A DNA stretch of 64,000 nucleotides from Burkholderiaceae bacterium (GCA_024235955.1 JACKLJ010000001.1:915501-979500), one strand, 5' to 3'; positions 1 through 8,776 are shown, numbered from the stretch's first letter. Made by a program: numbers and translations. The notes: generated by a model not told the origin, from the letters alone.

Positions 1-883
1 CGCGCTGGCTGCCGGCGGCACGCTGGGCATCCTGATCCCGCCGTCCATCGTGCTGGTGATCTACGCCGTGCTGGCCGAGCAGAACATCGCCAAGATGTTC
101 ACCGCCGCCATCGTGCCCGGTATCCTGGCGGCACTGGGCTACATGGTGGTGATCGCCATCCAGGTGCGCGTCAACCCCAAGCTGGCCGGCACCGTGGAGC
201 GCGCCACCAAGCGCGAGCGCATCGACGCGCTGCTGGCCATCTGGCCGGTGGTGCTGATTTTCCTGCTGGTGATCGGCGGCATCTACGCCGGTATCTTCAC
301 GCCCACCGAAGGCGCGGCCGTGGGCGCGGGCGGCACCGGCCTGCTGGCCTGGCTGAAGGGCGGTCTGGGGCGCAAGAACCTGCTGTCGGCGCTGGAGGCC
401 ACGGCAGGCGGCACCGGCATGGTGTTCCTGATCGTGCTGGGCGCGGCGGCGTTCAACAGCTTCCTGGCGCTGTCGCAGCTGCCGCAGGAACTGGCGGCCT
501 GGGTGGGCGATCAGGGTCTGTCGCCCTACGCCGTGCTGTGGGCGATCCTGGTCTTCTACCTGATCTTCGGCTGCGTGATGGATTCGCTGTCGATGATCCT
601 GCTCACCATCCCGATCTTCTTCCCCATGGTGTCGGGCCTCGACTTCGGCCTGCCTCCGGAAGAAATGGCGATCTGGTTCGGCGTGCTGGTGCTGATCGTG
701 GTGGAGGTGGGGCTCATCACGCCACCGGTGGGCATGAACCTTTTCGTGATCCAGGCCATGGCGCCGGACATCAAGATCACCGACACCTACCGCGGCGTAT
801 GGCCCTTCGTGATGAGCGACCTGATCCGCGTGACGATCCTGGTTGCCTTCCCGGTGATCTCGCTGTTCATCCTGAGGTTCTAG
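1..883 (+). CDS. dctM: TRAP transporter large permease, DctM type (5' end outside window)
   Basis: This is the large membrane subunit of a tripartite ATP-independent periplasmic transporter, which moves organic acids or related solutes with a sodium or proton gradient. The frame is open from base 2, and the first visible residues read GTLGILIPPS, a signature of the DctM family, so the gene starts upstream of the window. About 290 C-terminal residues remain, with several hydrophobic segments and the typical motifs FTPTEGAAVGA and EVGLITPPVGMN. It ends 9 bp before the aldo/keto reductase, so the two are probably cotranscribed. The small permease and binding protein would lie to the left. Substrate cannot be told from this subunit. 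Confidence 0.93.
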   Translation, partial: ALAAGGTLGILIPPSIVLVIYAVLAEQNIAKMFTAAIVPGILAALGYMVVIAIQVRVNPKLAGTVERATKRERIDALLAIWPVVLIFLLVIGGIYAGIFTPTEGAAVGAGGTGLLAWLKGGLGRKNLLSALEATAGGTGMVFLIVLGAAAFNSFLALSQLPQELAAWVGDQGLSPYAVLWAILVFYLIFGCVMDSLSMILLTIPIFFPMVSGLDFGLPPEEMAIWFGVLVLIVVEVGLITPPVGMNLFVIQAMAPDIKITDTYRGVWPFVMSDLIRVTILVAFPVISLFILRF

Positions 884-892
884 AGGCACGCC

Positions 893-1897
893 ATGCAGAC
901 ACGTCGCCTGGGCCCGTTCACCGTCAGCGCCATCGGCCTGGGGTGCATGAACATCTGCCACGCCTATGGCGTGCCGCCGGCGGCGGAGGAGGGCGAGCGC
1001 CTGCTGCTGGCCGCGCTGGACGCCGGTGTGACCCACTTCGACACCGCGGCGCTGTACGGCTTCGGCGTCAGCGAGGCGATGGTGGGCAAGGTGCTGGGCC
1101 CGCACCGTCAGCGCTTCACCCTGGCCAGCAAGTGCGGCATGACGGTGGAGGCGGGCGACGGTACGGTCAAACCCGGCCGCGTGATCGACGGCCGGCCCGA
1201 GTCGCTGCGCGCCACGTGCGAAGGCTCGCTGAAGCGCCTGAAGACCGACGTGATCGACCTCTACTACCTGCACCGCTGGGACAAGCAGGTGCCGGTGGAA
1301 GACAGCGTGGGCGCGCTGGCCGACCTGGTGCGCGCGGGCAAGATCCGCAGCATCGGTCTGTCGGAGGTTTCTGCCACCACGCTGCGGCGCGCGCACGCCG
1401 TGCATCCCGTCACGGCGGTGCAGACCGAATACTCGCTGTGGACCCGCAACCCCGAGATCGCCGTGCTGCAGGCCTGCCGTGAGCTGGGCGCGAGCTTTGT
1501 CGCCTTCAGCCCGCTGGCGCGCGGCTTCCTGTGCGACGCGGTGCACGACGCCGCGCAGCTGGCCGAAAAGGACATCCGCCGCCCCATGCCGCGCTTCGCG
1601 CCGGACAACCTGCAGCGCAACCTGCAGCTCCTGCCTGCTTACAAAAAGATAGCTGCCTGCGCCGACTGCACGCCGGCCCAGCTGGCCTTGGCCTGGTTGC
1701 TGCACCAGGGCGAGGACATCCTCCCGATCCCCGGCACCACCAGCGTCGCGCACCTGCAGGAGAACCTGGGCGCGGCCGACGTGCGGCTCTCGGCCGAGCT
1801 GCTGGCCGAACTGGATGCGCTGATCAACCAGCGCACCGTGACTGGCGACCGCTACACCGACCAGGCGAACCGCGAAGTCGATACGGAAAAGTTCTGA
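893..1897 (+). CDS. Aldo/keto reductase
   Basis: This is a cytosolic NADP-dependent oxidoreductase of the aldo/keto reductase superfamily, 334 residues, full length for the family. The catalytic tetrad is visible: Asp and Tyr in FDTAALYGFG, Lys in ASKCGM, His in YYLHRWD. The FSPLARGFL and IPGTTSVAHLQEN motifs that bind the cofactor are also present. The ATG follows a GAGG-like ribosome site and lies 9 bp after the TRAP permease, suggesting a shared catabolic operon. At codons about 249-257 the DNA resembles the core of repeat A (AGATAGCTGCCTGCGCC), although the protein reads as a normal helix there, so this match may be chance. Substrate unknown. Confidence 0.92.
   Translation: MQTRRLGPFTVSAIGLGCMNICHAYGVPPAAEEGERLLLAALDAGVTHFDTAALYGFGVSEAMVGKVLGPHRQRFTLASKCGMTVEAGDGTVKPGRVIDGRPESLRATCEGSLKRLKTDVIDLYYLHRWDKQVPVEDSVGALADLVRAGKIRSIGLSEVSATTLRRAHAVHPVTAVQTEYSLWTRNPEIAVLQACRELGASFVAFSPLARGFLCDAVHDAAQLAEKDIRRPMPRFAPDNLQRNLQLLPAYKKIAACADCTPAQLALAWLLHQGEDILPIPGTTSVAHLQENLGAADVRLSAELLAELDALINQRTVTGDRYTDQANREVDTEKF
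1637..1663 (+). repeat. Repeat A-like core inside aldo/keto reductase (weak)
   Basis: The stretch ATAGCTGCCTGCGCC matches the core of the interspersed repeat A. Only about 27 bp match and the encoded segment (AYKKIAACA) looks native, so this may be coincidence. Confidence 0.3.
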
Positions 1898-1904
1898 GGG
1901 CACA

Positions 1905-2020
1905 CCCCCTGAGTCGCTGAAGCGCCTTCCCCCTTCTTGATGCGCGAGGGGGACACCGCCAGTGGCCGGGACAAGCCCGGCCACGGTGGTCGCTGGGTCG
2001 GCCTGCTCCGCGGCCCTGGG
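1905..2020 (+). repeat. Repeat B copy 1
   Basis: This is an approximately 115-bp interspersed repeat with two internal hairpins: a C-rich/G-rich stem around CCTTCCCCC...GAGGGGG and a stem GGCCGGG...CCCGGCC. It ends with the conserved CCTGCTCCGCGGCC. It fills most of the gap between the aldo/keto reductase and the Spy-like gene. A second copy in the same orientation lies directly after that gene. Confidence 0.8.
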
Positions 2021-2157
2021 AGGTTGGGCAACCTGGTGGGTCCGATGCCCCGTTGACATAAAACGAAACACGGCGATACCGCGCCGAGAAGACGCCGCGC
2101 CCGGCGGCCGGCACCATGACGGTCATGTTCAACGCTCAACCTTCAAGGAGCACCGTC

Positions 2158-2628
2158 ATGAAACCCTGGATGAAACGCACATTCTTTGGCTTGGTGGGCG
2201 CCACCATCGCGCTGGGTGGCCTGGCCGCCTGCGGCCACCGCATGGGCCACGGCTGGGGTGGCGACGCCACGCCCGAACAGGCAGCCGAATGGCGCGGCAA
2301 GATGGTCGACCGCATGGCCAGCAAGCTCGAACTGAATGCCGACCAGAAGGCCAAGCTCACCGTGCTGGCCGACAGGATGCATGCCCAGCGCATGGCCATG
2401 CGCGGCGAGGGCGATCCACGCTCGCAGGTGAAGTCGCTGGTTGCTGGCGACAAATTCGACCGCGCCAAGGCCCAGGCCCTGGTGCAGCAGAAGACCGAGG
2501 CCGTGCGCGCCGGCAGCCCGGAGATCATCGCCGCGCTGGGTGACTTCTACGACAGCCTGAACGCCGAGCAGCAGCAGAAGGTGCGCGATTTCATGGAGCG
2601 GCGCCGGCATGGGTGGGGGCGCGGGTAA
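2158..2628 (+). CDS. Spy/CpxP-like periplasmic lipoprotein
   Basis: This is a 156-residue exported protein. It has a lipoprotein signal peptide ending in LGGLAAC, so Cys near residue 22 is probably lipidated. A helical, Met/His/Arg-rich mature part follows, with an LTxxQ-type segment (LELNADQKAKLTVL). This fits the Spy/CpxP/heavy-metal-sensor family of small periplasmic chaperone-like proteins that monitor envelope stress. The ATG at 2158 was chosen because AAGGAG lies 8 bases upstream; an upstream in-frame ATG at 2116 has no such site and would spoil the signal peptide. Downstream genes are a CpxRA-like two-component pair, so this is probably its target or accessory. The gene is bracketed by two direct repeat B copies. 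Confidence 0.75.
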   Translation: MKPWMKRTFFGLVGATIALGGLAACGHRMGHGWGGDATPEQAAEWRGKMVDRMASKLELNADQKAKLTVLADRMHAQRMAMRGEGDPRSQVKSLVAGDKFDRAKAQALVQQKTEAVRAGSPEIIAALGDFYDSLNAEQQQKVRDFMERRRHGWGRG

Positions 2629-2633
2629 ACAGC

Positions 2634-2753
2634 CCACCCCCAGGCTCCACACGCTTCGCGTTGTTCCGCCACCCCCTCAAGGGGGCACCGCCAGTGGCCG
2701 GGGGACCCCGGCCACGGCGGTTGCTGGCTTGGCCTGCTCCGCGGCCTTTTGCG
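2634..2753 (+). repeat. Repeat B copy 2
   Basis: This is the second direct copy of repeat B, about 610 bp after the first, carrying the same CCCTCAAGGGGG hairpin, the GGCCGGGG...CCCGGCC stem and the terminal GGCCTGCTCCGCGGCC. It fills the gap between the Spy-like gene and the DUF4260-like gene. Confidence 0.8.
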
Positions 2754-2799
2754 GTGGCAGGGGCCCGGGTTGCGCCAGTTCCTTTGCTTGGAGGTTGAG

Positions 2800-3201
2800 A
2801 TGAACGGTGCGGTTGATGGCGTGCCGCGCGCGCTGCTCCGGTTGGAGGCAGCTGCGCTGCTGGTGGGCGCGGTGCTGGCGTACCGGCACCTGGGTGGCGG
2901 CTGGGGCTTCTTTGCCGCCACCTTTTTGCTGCCGGACCTCGGGATGCTGGGTTATCTGGCAGGCCCGCGCTGGGGCGCGCGCGCCTACAACCTGACGCAT
3001 TCGACCCTGCTGCCGGCAGGCATGCTGATGCTGGCCTGGGGGCTGGACGCACACCTGGGCGTGCTGACGGCGCTGGTCTGGCTGGCGCACGTGGGTTTCG
3101 ACCGCGCGCTGGGCTACGGGCTGAAGTACGGCAGCGCCTTCGGCGACACGCATCTGGGTCGGATTGGCCGGCGGCGCCGAGCCGCCACAATGCGCGGATG
3201 A
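2800..3201 (+). CDS. DUF4260-type small membrane protein
   Basis: This is a 133-residue integral membrane protein with about four hydrophobic helices. Motifs such as FLLPDLGMLGYLAGPRWGA, YNLTHS and HVGFDRALGYGLKY are those of the DUF4260 family, whose function is unknown. The start at 2800 has GGAGG immediately upstream; the longer upstream frame is repeat B sequence. Its stop overlaps the start of the response regulator by four bases (ATGA), so translation of this protein and the two-component system is coupled. Confidence 0.8.
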   Translation: MNGAVDGVPRALLRLEAAALLVGAVLAYRHLGGGWGFFAATFLLPDLGMLGYLAGPRWGARAYNLTHSTLLPAGMLMLAWGLDAHLGVLTALVWLAHVGFDRALGYGLKYGSAFGDTHLGRIGRRRRAATMRG

Positions 3202-3878
3202 GCAAGGTCCTGCTGATCGACGACGACGTGCACCTGGGCCCGCCGCTGACGCAGTATTTCCAGCGCTTCGGCCTGGGCCTGGAGCAGGCGTTGACACCCA
3301 GCGCCGGCCTGGCGCGCCTGCGGCAGGGCGGTTTCGACGCCGCGATTCTCGACGTCATGCTGCCCGAGATGGACGGCTTCGAGCTGTGCCGCGCCATCCG
3401 CAGGGAAAGCGACCTGCCCGTGCTGATGCTCACCGCGCGGGGCGAGCTGACCGACCGGGTGGTCGGCCTGGAGCTCGGCGCCGACGACTACCTGCCCAAG
3501 CCCTTCGAGCCGCGCGAGCTGGTGGCGCGCCTGCAGACCATCCTGCGCCGGCGCGTGGGTGCACCGTCGCCCGACGCGCCGCTGCACTTCGACGGTCTCA
3601 CGCTGGAGCCCGCCACGCGCAGCGTGCGGCGGCTGGGCGAGCCGGTGGAGCTGACCAGCACCGAGTTCGATCTGCTGCATCTGCTGGCGCGCTCGCCCGG
3701 CAAGGTGTTCAGCCGCGACGACATCCTGGCCGCCCTGCGCGGCCATGAGGCCGATCTCTACACCCGCGCGGTGGACATCGTGGTGAGCCGCCTGCGCCGC
3801 AAGCTGGAGCCGCTCGAAGCCATCAAGACCCTGCGCAATGCCGGCTACACACTGGCGCTGCAGCGGCGCGCGCCATGA
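3198..3878 (+). CDS. OmpR/CpxR-type response regulator
   Basis: This is a cytoplasmic transcription factor of 226 residues. A receiver domain spans about 3-115, with acidic pocket DDD at 8-10, phosphoacceptor Asp52 in AILDVMLPEMDG and Lys in DDYLPKPF. A winged-helix DNA-binding domain spans about 130-224 (LTSTEFDLLHLLARSPGKVF and SRLRRKLE). The receiver most resembles CpxR/RstA regulators. The gene overlaps its membrane-protein neighbour and its kinase by four bases at each end. With a Spy/CpxP-like gene two positions upstream, an envelope-stress role is a reasonable inference, but the signal is not known. Confidence 0.93.
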   Translation: MSKVLLIDDDVHLGPPLTQYFQRFGLGLEQALTPSAGLARLRQGGFDAAILDVMLPEMDGFELCRAIRRESDLPVLMLTARGELTDRVVGLELGADDYLPKPFEPRELVARLQTILRRRVGAPSPDAPLHFDGLTLEPATRSVRRLGEPVELTSTEFDLLHLLARSPGKVFSRDDILAALRGHEADLYTRAVDIVVSRLRRKLEPLEAIKTLRNAGYTLALQRRAP

Positions 3879-5218
3879 GCTGGCGGCGACGGCGTTTGGG
3901 CCACAGCTGGTGGCGCCGCGCGCGCCACTCGCTGCGCATCCGGCTGGTGCTGCTGTTCCTGCTGCTGGCGCTCGCCATGACGGGGGTGTTCCTGTTCGGC
4001 ATCGGCCACGCCTTTTCCAATGGGTGGCGCGACGCAGTGAACCCGCTGATCGGCGATTACGCCGACCGGCTGGTGGCCGAGATTGGCACGCCGCCCAGCG
4101 TCGAGCGCGCCCAGGCCATCACGGCGCGGCTGCCGGTGGTGGTGCGCATCGAGGGGCCTCGGGTCAACTGGCAGTCGGGCCCCAGGCCGCACCGCGGGCC
4201 GCCGTGGTCGCGCGACGAGCGGCCCGATCGCGGCGCCATCGTGCGGCAAACGGCCGACGGCCACCGCATCGAGCTCGCGCTCGCCGGCCCGCAGGGGCCA
4301 TCCGAGCCCGGCCGCGTGGTCTGGTTCACGCTGGCGGCGCTGCTGGCGCTCACGGCGCTGGCGCACGTGGTCGTGAACCGCATGCTGCGCCCGATCCGCG
4401 ACATCGGTGCTGGTGCGCGGCGCTTCGGCGCCGGCCAGTTCGAGCCGCCAATCCCGGTGCGCCACGCGCGCCACCCGGACGAGCTGAGCGAGCTCGCGCA
4501 GACGGTAAACCAGATGGCGGCCGACATTCGCCAGATGCTGGACGCCAAGCGCGGCCTGCTGCTGGCCATCAGCCACGAGCTGCGCAGCCCGCTGACACGC
4601 GCGCGCCTGAACGCCGAGCTGCTGCCCGAAGATGGCGATGCGCAGCCCACGCGCGAGGCGCTGCTGCGCGACCTGGCGCTGATGCGCGAGCTGATCACCG
4701 ACCTGCTGGAAAGCGAGCGCCTGGCCAGCCCGCACGCCGCGCTGCAGCGCGAGCCGACCGACCTGCCGGCGCTGGCACGCGAGGTGATCGGGCAACTGGC
4801 CGGCGCGCGGCCGGGCGCCGACCAGGTGGTGCTGCAGGTGGACGCCGGGCTGCCCGTGCCGCTGTCGCTGGACGCGGCGCGCGTACGCCTGGCGCTGCGC
4901 AACCTGCTCGACAACGCGCTGCGCCACACCCCGCCCGCGGCGCCGCCACCCGGGCTGCACCTGCGCTGGCAGAACGCCGGCATCCTCGTGATCGAGGTGC
5001 GTGACCACGGTCCAGGCGTGCCGCCGGAGCAGCTCGCGCACCTGTCGGAAGCCTTCTACCGGCCCGACAGCGCGCGCCAGCGCGCCAGCGGCGGGGTCGG
5101 TCTGGGCCTGTACCTGGTTCGGCTGGTGGCGCAGGCGCATGGCGGCCGCTTCGCCGTGCGCAACGCACAGCCGGGGCTGGCGGTGAGCCTGGAGCTGCCG
5201 GTGGCACCTGTCGGTTGA
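3875..5218 (+). CDS. Sensor histidine kinase, CpxA/RstB-like
   Basis: This is an inner-membrane kinase of 447 residues that pairs with the preceding response regulator (ATGA overlap). An N-terminal transmembrane helix lies at about 22-45. A periplasmic loop rich in Pro and Arg runs to about 148, followed by a second helix at about 150-168 and a HAMP linker. The H-box AISHELRSPLTRAR carries the phospho-accepting His234. The ATPase has N-box NLLDNALRHT, D-box HGPGVP and G-box GGVGLGLYL. The periplasmic loop has several His, Arg and Pro residues but no recognisable sensor fold. Likely input: envelope or metal stress, inferred only from the Spy-like neighbour. Confidence 0.93.
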   Translation: MSWRRRRLGHSWWRRARHSLRIRLVLLFLLLALAMTGVFLFGIGHAFSNGWRDAVNPLIGDYADRLVAEIGTPPSVERAQAITARLPVVVRIEGPRVNWQSGPRPHRGPPWSRDERPDRGAIVRQTADGHRIELALAGPQGPSEPGRVVWFTLAALLALTALAHVVVNRMLRPIRDIGAGARRFGAGQFEPPIPVRHARHPDELSELAQTVNQMAADIRQMLDAKRGLLLAISHELRSPLTRARLNAELLPEDGDAQPTREALLRDLALMRELITDLLESERLASPHAALQREPTDLPALAREVIGQLAGARPGADQVVLQVDAGLPVPLSLDAARVRLALRNLLDNALRHTPPAAPPPGLHLRWQNAGILVIEVRDHGPGVPPEQLAHLSEAFYRPDSARQRASGGVGLGLYLVRLVAQAHGGRFAVRNAQPGLAVSLELPVAPVG

Positions 5219-5228
5219 AGCACCGGAA

Positions 5229-5291
5229 GCTATTTTATTTATAGCTGGCTGCGCCCGCCACGCATGGGCTGCAGGCCCAAAAGACTTGAAA
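5229..5291 (+). repeat. Repeat A copy (full length)
   Basis: This is a full-length, approximately 63-bp repeat A copy: imperfect palindrome GCTATTTTATTTATAGC, then GGCTGCGCCCGCC, a GGGCTGCAGGCCC palindrome, and AAAAGACTTGAAA. It lies between convergent genes (the sensor kinase and the AI-2E-type transporter). Confidence 0.85.
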
Positions 5292-5304
5292 ATGAGGTCG
5301 TGGT

Positions 5305-7737
5305 TCAGCCGGCCGCCAGCGCGGGTTGACCGTCGCTTGCGTCGGTGCGCTGCCGGCCGCGCTGCTCGCGCACGGCGGCCATCACCTCGCCCGCCAGTTT
5401 TTCCAGCAGCAGCACGTCGCGCGCGGTGAGCGTGCGGGGCTCGGTGTCGAGCAGGCTCAGCGTGCCCAGCGCCATGCCGTCGTCGCCGCGCAGGGGCACG
5501 CCAGCGTAGAAGCGCACGCGGTGCTCCTTCTGCAGCGGGTTGGCGGCAAAGCGCGGATCGCGCAGCACGTCGGCCACCACCAGCGGTTCGCCGCCCGCCA
5601 CCACGTGGCCGCACAGCGACAGCGCACGCGGCACGCCCGGCTCCGGCGCACCGTTGTCGGCGCGGCCTGCGGCCATGGCATCGCCGTGGACCAGCAGCCG
5701 GTCTTCGGCCACCAGCGAGATCCGCGCCGTCGGGCAGTCGAACACCTCGGCCGCGCGCCGGGCGATGGCGTCGAAACGGCCGCGCAGGGCTTCGTCGAGC
5801 ACGCCGCTGCCCTGCAGCGCCTGCAGGCGGGCGGTCTCATGTTCCGGCACGGGGGCCGGCAGGTAAGGGGTGCCGTCGGCGTGCGCCAGGCGGCTCTGCA
5901 CCTGCGCCAGCAGCTCGTCGAGCGAGGTGACCAGCGCGTCGGCGCCGATGGCCCCGGCCGGGTCGGCCAGCGGGGCTTCCGGCTGGTAGTTCCAGGCCGC
6001 CACGACGATCTGCAGCTGCGGCCAGCGGCGTTTGAGGCGACGTACCAGGTAGCGGGCCAGCGTGGCCGGGTCGGGTGAGAAGTAGCACAGGCAGACGACC
6101 TCGATGCCCTCCAGATCGAGCAGCGCCAGCGACTCCGACGACAGGATGCCCACCTGCACCACCTTGCTGCCGATGCCTTCCAGCGCCAGCACGTGGGCGG
6201 CCATGTCGGCGGCCAGGGCATCGACCGCCCAGCGCCCGCCCAGGCAGGCAGCGCGCACCGGCAGTTCGGGCTCCGGCAGGTGCTGCTCGCGCAGTTCCTC
6301 GATCACGCGCTCCATGCCCGACACCACGCGGTGGCGGTGCTCGGCGGTGGCCACGGTGTCGTGGGCACTGGAGGCGAGGCGCAGCGCACCGATCCCGACC
6401 ACGTCGTAGAAGCTGCGGGGTGAATCGCCGTCGGCATGGCGCGCCGCCAGCTCCACGGCTTCTTCCACATCGCCGGCCAGCAGGCGCTGGTGCAGGCGGG
6501 TGGGCTCGTCCAGGGCGCGCTCGCTGCCCAGCAGCACCTCCAGGAAGCGCAGCTGCGGCAGGTGGTGCCCCAGCGCCAGCAGCACCACCGTGATGGGTGT
6601 GGACAGCACCAGCCCGATCGGGCCCCAGATGGCGGTCCAGAACATCGCCGCCATGATCAGCGACAGGGTCGAGAGCCCGGTGCTGGCGCCGTACAGCCAG
6701 GGTTCGATGACGTTGTTGCTGATCAGCTCCAGCGTCAGGATCAGCCCCAGCGTCCACAGCACGATGCTCCAGCCCGGATCGACCGCGAAGGCCAGCGTGA
6801 GCGGGAACGCCGCCGCGACCATCGGCCCCACATACGGCACGAAGCGCAGCACGGCCGCCAGCAGCCCCCACACCAGCGCGCCCGGCACGCCGATCAGCAG
6901 CAGGCCGATGGCCATGGGCACGCCGTAGATGGCGTTCACCGCCAGCTGCATGCCCAGGTAGCGGCTGACGCGCCGGGCGGCGTCCGCCAGCGCGTCGGTG
7001 GTGCGGTGCAGGTTGCCGCCCAGCAGGCGCAGCGCGCGGTCGCGCAGGTCGCCCTTGTCCAGCAGGATCAGGAACACGAACACCAGCACGATGCCCGCCA
7101 CGGCCAGCGGCGTGGCAAAGCGGTCGAGCCCGTTGGCCAGCCGGTCCCACGGCGTCTTGGCCTCGCCGACCACCTCGACACGCTGCGGCGGCACAACCGG
7201 TGCGCTGGCCGTCGACGGCGTGGCGGCTTTCTCGGCCCGGTCGATCTCGCGCTCCACCTTGCTGAACACGCGCGAGTACTGGTCGAGCAGACCGGGCTGG
7301 CGGAGCGTCTGGCTGAAGCCACGCAGCTTCTGCACGATGTTGCGCTCGTACACCGGCAGGTTAGTGCCCACCTGGCGCAACTGGCCGACCATGAAGAACG
7401 CGCTGGCGGCCAGCAGCGCCAGCGTGGTGGCCAGCACCACGAACACCGCCAGCGCGCGCGGCAGCCCATGGCGCTTGAGCCACGACACCAGCGGGTCCAG
7501 CACGAAGCCCAGCAGGATGGCCAGCGCCAGCGGCATCAGCAGGTCGCGCCCGAAGTAGAGCGCCGCCACGATGATGGCGCCGTTCACCAGCCCGTTCATC
7601 ATCGGCACGCGCGGCACCGCGGCTTCGGCTTGCGGCACGGCCTCGGCCGCCGTGCGCTGGGCGCGCGCATCCGGAGCGGCGGGGGCCGAAGGTGTGGGGG
7701 AGGTCGAAGGCGGGGGAGCCGTCACGGGCCGCGTCAT
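5305..7737 (-). CDS. AI-2E/PerM-family transporter fused to a Rossmann-like domain and a GAF domain
   Basis: This 810-residue protein is about twice the normal length of its transporter family. After a Pro/Ala-rich N-terminus, residues from about 46 to 390 form the AI-2E/PerM (UPF0118) membrane domain, with several transmembrane helices and the motifs LRFVPYVGPMVAA and NNVIEPWLYG. A middle region has alternating strands and helices (VVQVGILSSESLALLDLEG, LQIVVAAWN) resembling the cobalamin-binding Rossmann fold, but no DxHxxG motif is seen. The last 160 residues are a clear GAF domain (ALSLCGHVV, VADVLRDPRFAANP, FYAGVPL). The fusion suggests transport or export gated by a cytosolic ligand. The substrate is unknown, and family members include exporters of unrelated molecules. 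Confidence 0.85.
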   Translation of the reverse strand: MTRPVTAPPPSTSPTPSAPAAPDARAQRTAAEAVPQAEAAVPRVPMMNGLVNGAIIVAALYFGRDLLMPLALAILLGFVLDPLVSWLKRHGLPRALAVFVVLATTLALLAASAFFMVGQLRQVGTNLPVYERNIVQKLRGFSQTLRQPGLLDQYSRVFSKVEREIDRAEKAATPSTASAPVVPPQRVEVVGEAKTPWDRLANGLDRFATPLAVAGIVLVFVFLILLDKGDLRDRALRLLGGNLHRTTDALADAARRVSRYLGMQLAVNAIYGVPMAIGLLLIGVPGALVWGLLAAVLRFVPYVGPMVAAAFPLTLAFAVDPGWSIVLWTLGLILTLELISNNVIEPWLYGASTGLSTLSLIMAAMFWTAIWGPIGLVLSTPITVVLLALGHHLPQLRFLEVLLGSERALDEPTRLHQRLLAGDVEEAVELAARHADGDSPRSFYDVVGIGALRLASSAHDTVATAEHRHRVVSGMERVIEELREQHLPEPELPVRAACLGGRWAVDALAADMAAHVLALEGIGSKVVQVGILSSESLALLDLEGIEVVCLCYFSPDPATLARYLVRRLKRRWPQLQIVVAAWNYQPEAPLADPAGAIGADALVTSLDELLAQVQSRLAHADGTPYLPAPVPEHETARLQALQGSGVLDEALRGRFDAIARRAAEVFDCPTARISLVAEDRLLVHGDAMAAGRADNGAPEPGVPRALSLCGHVVAGGEPLVVADVLRDPRFAANPLQKEHRVRFYAGVPLRGDDGMALGTLSLLDTEPRTLTARDVLLLEKLAGEVMAAVREQRGRQRTDASDGQPALAAG

Positions 7738-7933
7738 CCGGTTGGAAAAGGGCTGCGCTCAAGCGAGCGCGCCCGGGCGCCCGGCGACCCGGGCCATGCC
7801 CGATTCTGGCCAGTTGCGCCCTGGCGCGCTGTAGGACTAACCCGCGAGCCCGCGCCTGCCGCCCTCAGCTTCGCGCAACGCCGGATGACCGACAATGGAA
7901 CGTTCGACGCGCCAGCCACTCTGTCCTAACGCC

Positions 7934-8683
7934 ATGCCACGCCATCCCGACCGTTCCCTGCGCCTTTCGGGCGCCAGCAACTTCCGCGACCTCGGGGGCT
8001 ACACCGGCGCCGGCGGGCGCACGGTGCGGTGGCGGCGCGTGTTCCGCTCCGACCACCTGGCCGCGCTGACACCCGGCGACGCCGCCGCCCTGCGCGAGCT
8101 GGGCGTGGCGCGGGTGTTCGACTTCCGCGGGGCGTCGGAGCGCGACGCGCTGCGCTACGACCTGCCCGGCGTGGCGCAGCACCCGCTGCCGATCGAGCCC
8201 ACCGTGGTGCAGCGCATGAAGGATCTGGTGGAAGCGGGCCAGCGTGTCACGCCCGAGCAGACCGTGGGCCTGATGCAGCAGACCTACCACGCCTTCGTGC
8301 ACGACAACGCGGCGCGCTTCGCCGGCCTGTTCGCCCACATGCTGGAGAGCGACGCGCCGCTGGTGTTCCACTGCACCGCCGGCAAGGACCGCACCGGTTT
8401 CGCCGCCGCGCTGATCCTGCGCGCGCTGGGCGTGCCGGAGCCGGTGGTGATGCAGGATTACCTGCTCACGAACGATCTCTACCGCATGCCCGAGTTCGGC
8501 GCCAGCGACGTCCCGCAGGAGGTGCTCAACGTGCTCTGGCGCGTGCAGGAGGAGTTCCTGCGCGCCGCGCTGGACGCGGTGGAAGAAGACTTCGGCGGCG
8601 TCGACCGCTACCTGGCCGAGCAGCTCGGCGTGGGCCCGCGCGAGCGCGAGCGGCTGGCCGAGCTGTACCTCATGGCGGGCTGA
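7934..8683 (+). CDS. Tyrosine-phosphatase-like protein (Y_phosphatase3 family)
   Basis: This is a 249-residue cytosolic protein of the atypical tyrosine/lipid phosphatase family related to mycobacterial PtpB. The catalytic P-loop is HCTAGKDRTG, with nucleophilic Cys and the following Lys-Asp-Arg. The N-terminal motif SGASNFRDLGGY is diagnostic of the family. The start at 7934 was chosen over an upstream one at 7895 because family members begin just before this motif. It is transcribed away from the AI-2E-type gene, with which it shares a 196-bp intergenic region, and is followed by a repeat A copy. Substrate unknown. Confidence 0.85.
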   Translation: MPRHPDRSLRLSGASNFRDLGGYTGAGGRTVRWRRVFRSDHLAALTPGDAAALRELGVARVFDFRGASERDALRYDLPGVAQHPLPIEPTVVQRMKDLVEAGQRVTPEQTVGLMQQTYHAFVHDNAARFAGLFAHMLESDAPLVFHCTAGKDRTGFAAALILRALGVPEPVVMQDYLLTNDLYRMPEFGASDVPQEVLNVLWRVQEEFLRAALDAVEEDFGGVDRYLAEQLGVGPRERERLAELYLMAG

Positions 8684-8697
8684 ACGTCTGTCCGTTT

Positions 8698-8762
8698 GCT
8701 ATTTTTAGAATAGCTGCCTGCGCCCGCCACGAAAGGGCTGGAGGCCCAAAAGGCTTGAAATC
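8698..8762 (+). repeat. Repeat A copy (full length)
   Basis: This is a full-length copy: GCTATTTTTAGAATAGC, then TGCCTGCGCCCGCCACG, the GGGCTGGAGGCCC palindrome and AAAAGGCTTGAAA. It lies between convergent genes (the phosphatase-like gene and ppx). Confidence 0.88.
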
Positions 8763-8776
8763 TGGGTGCCCGGCCC

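Noticed and set aside
1905..2753. CRISPR array
   Set aside because: Repeats are few, over 100 bp long and spaced irregularly with genes between; no cas genes in the window.
3845..5614. A 589-codon minus-strand frame opposite the sensor kinase
   Set aside because: It spans two genes and a repeat and has no recognisable domain.
7738..7933. Small gene between the AI-2E-type gene and the phosphatase
   Set aside because: No frame has a ribosome site and usable length independent of its neighbours; probably two promoters.
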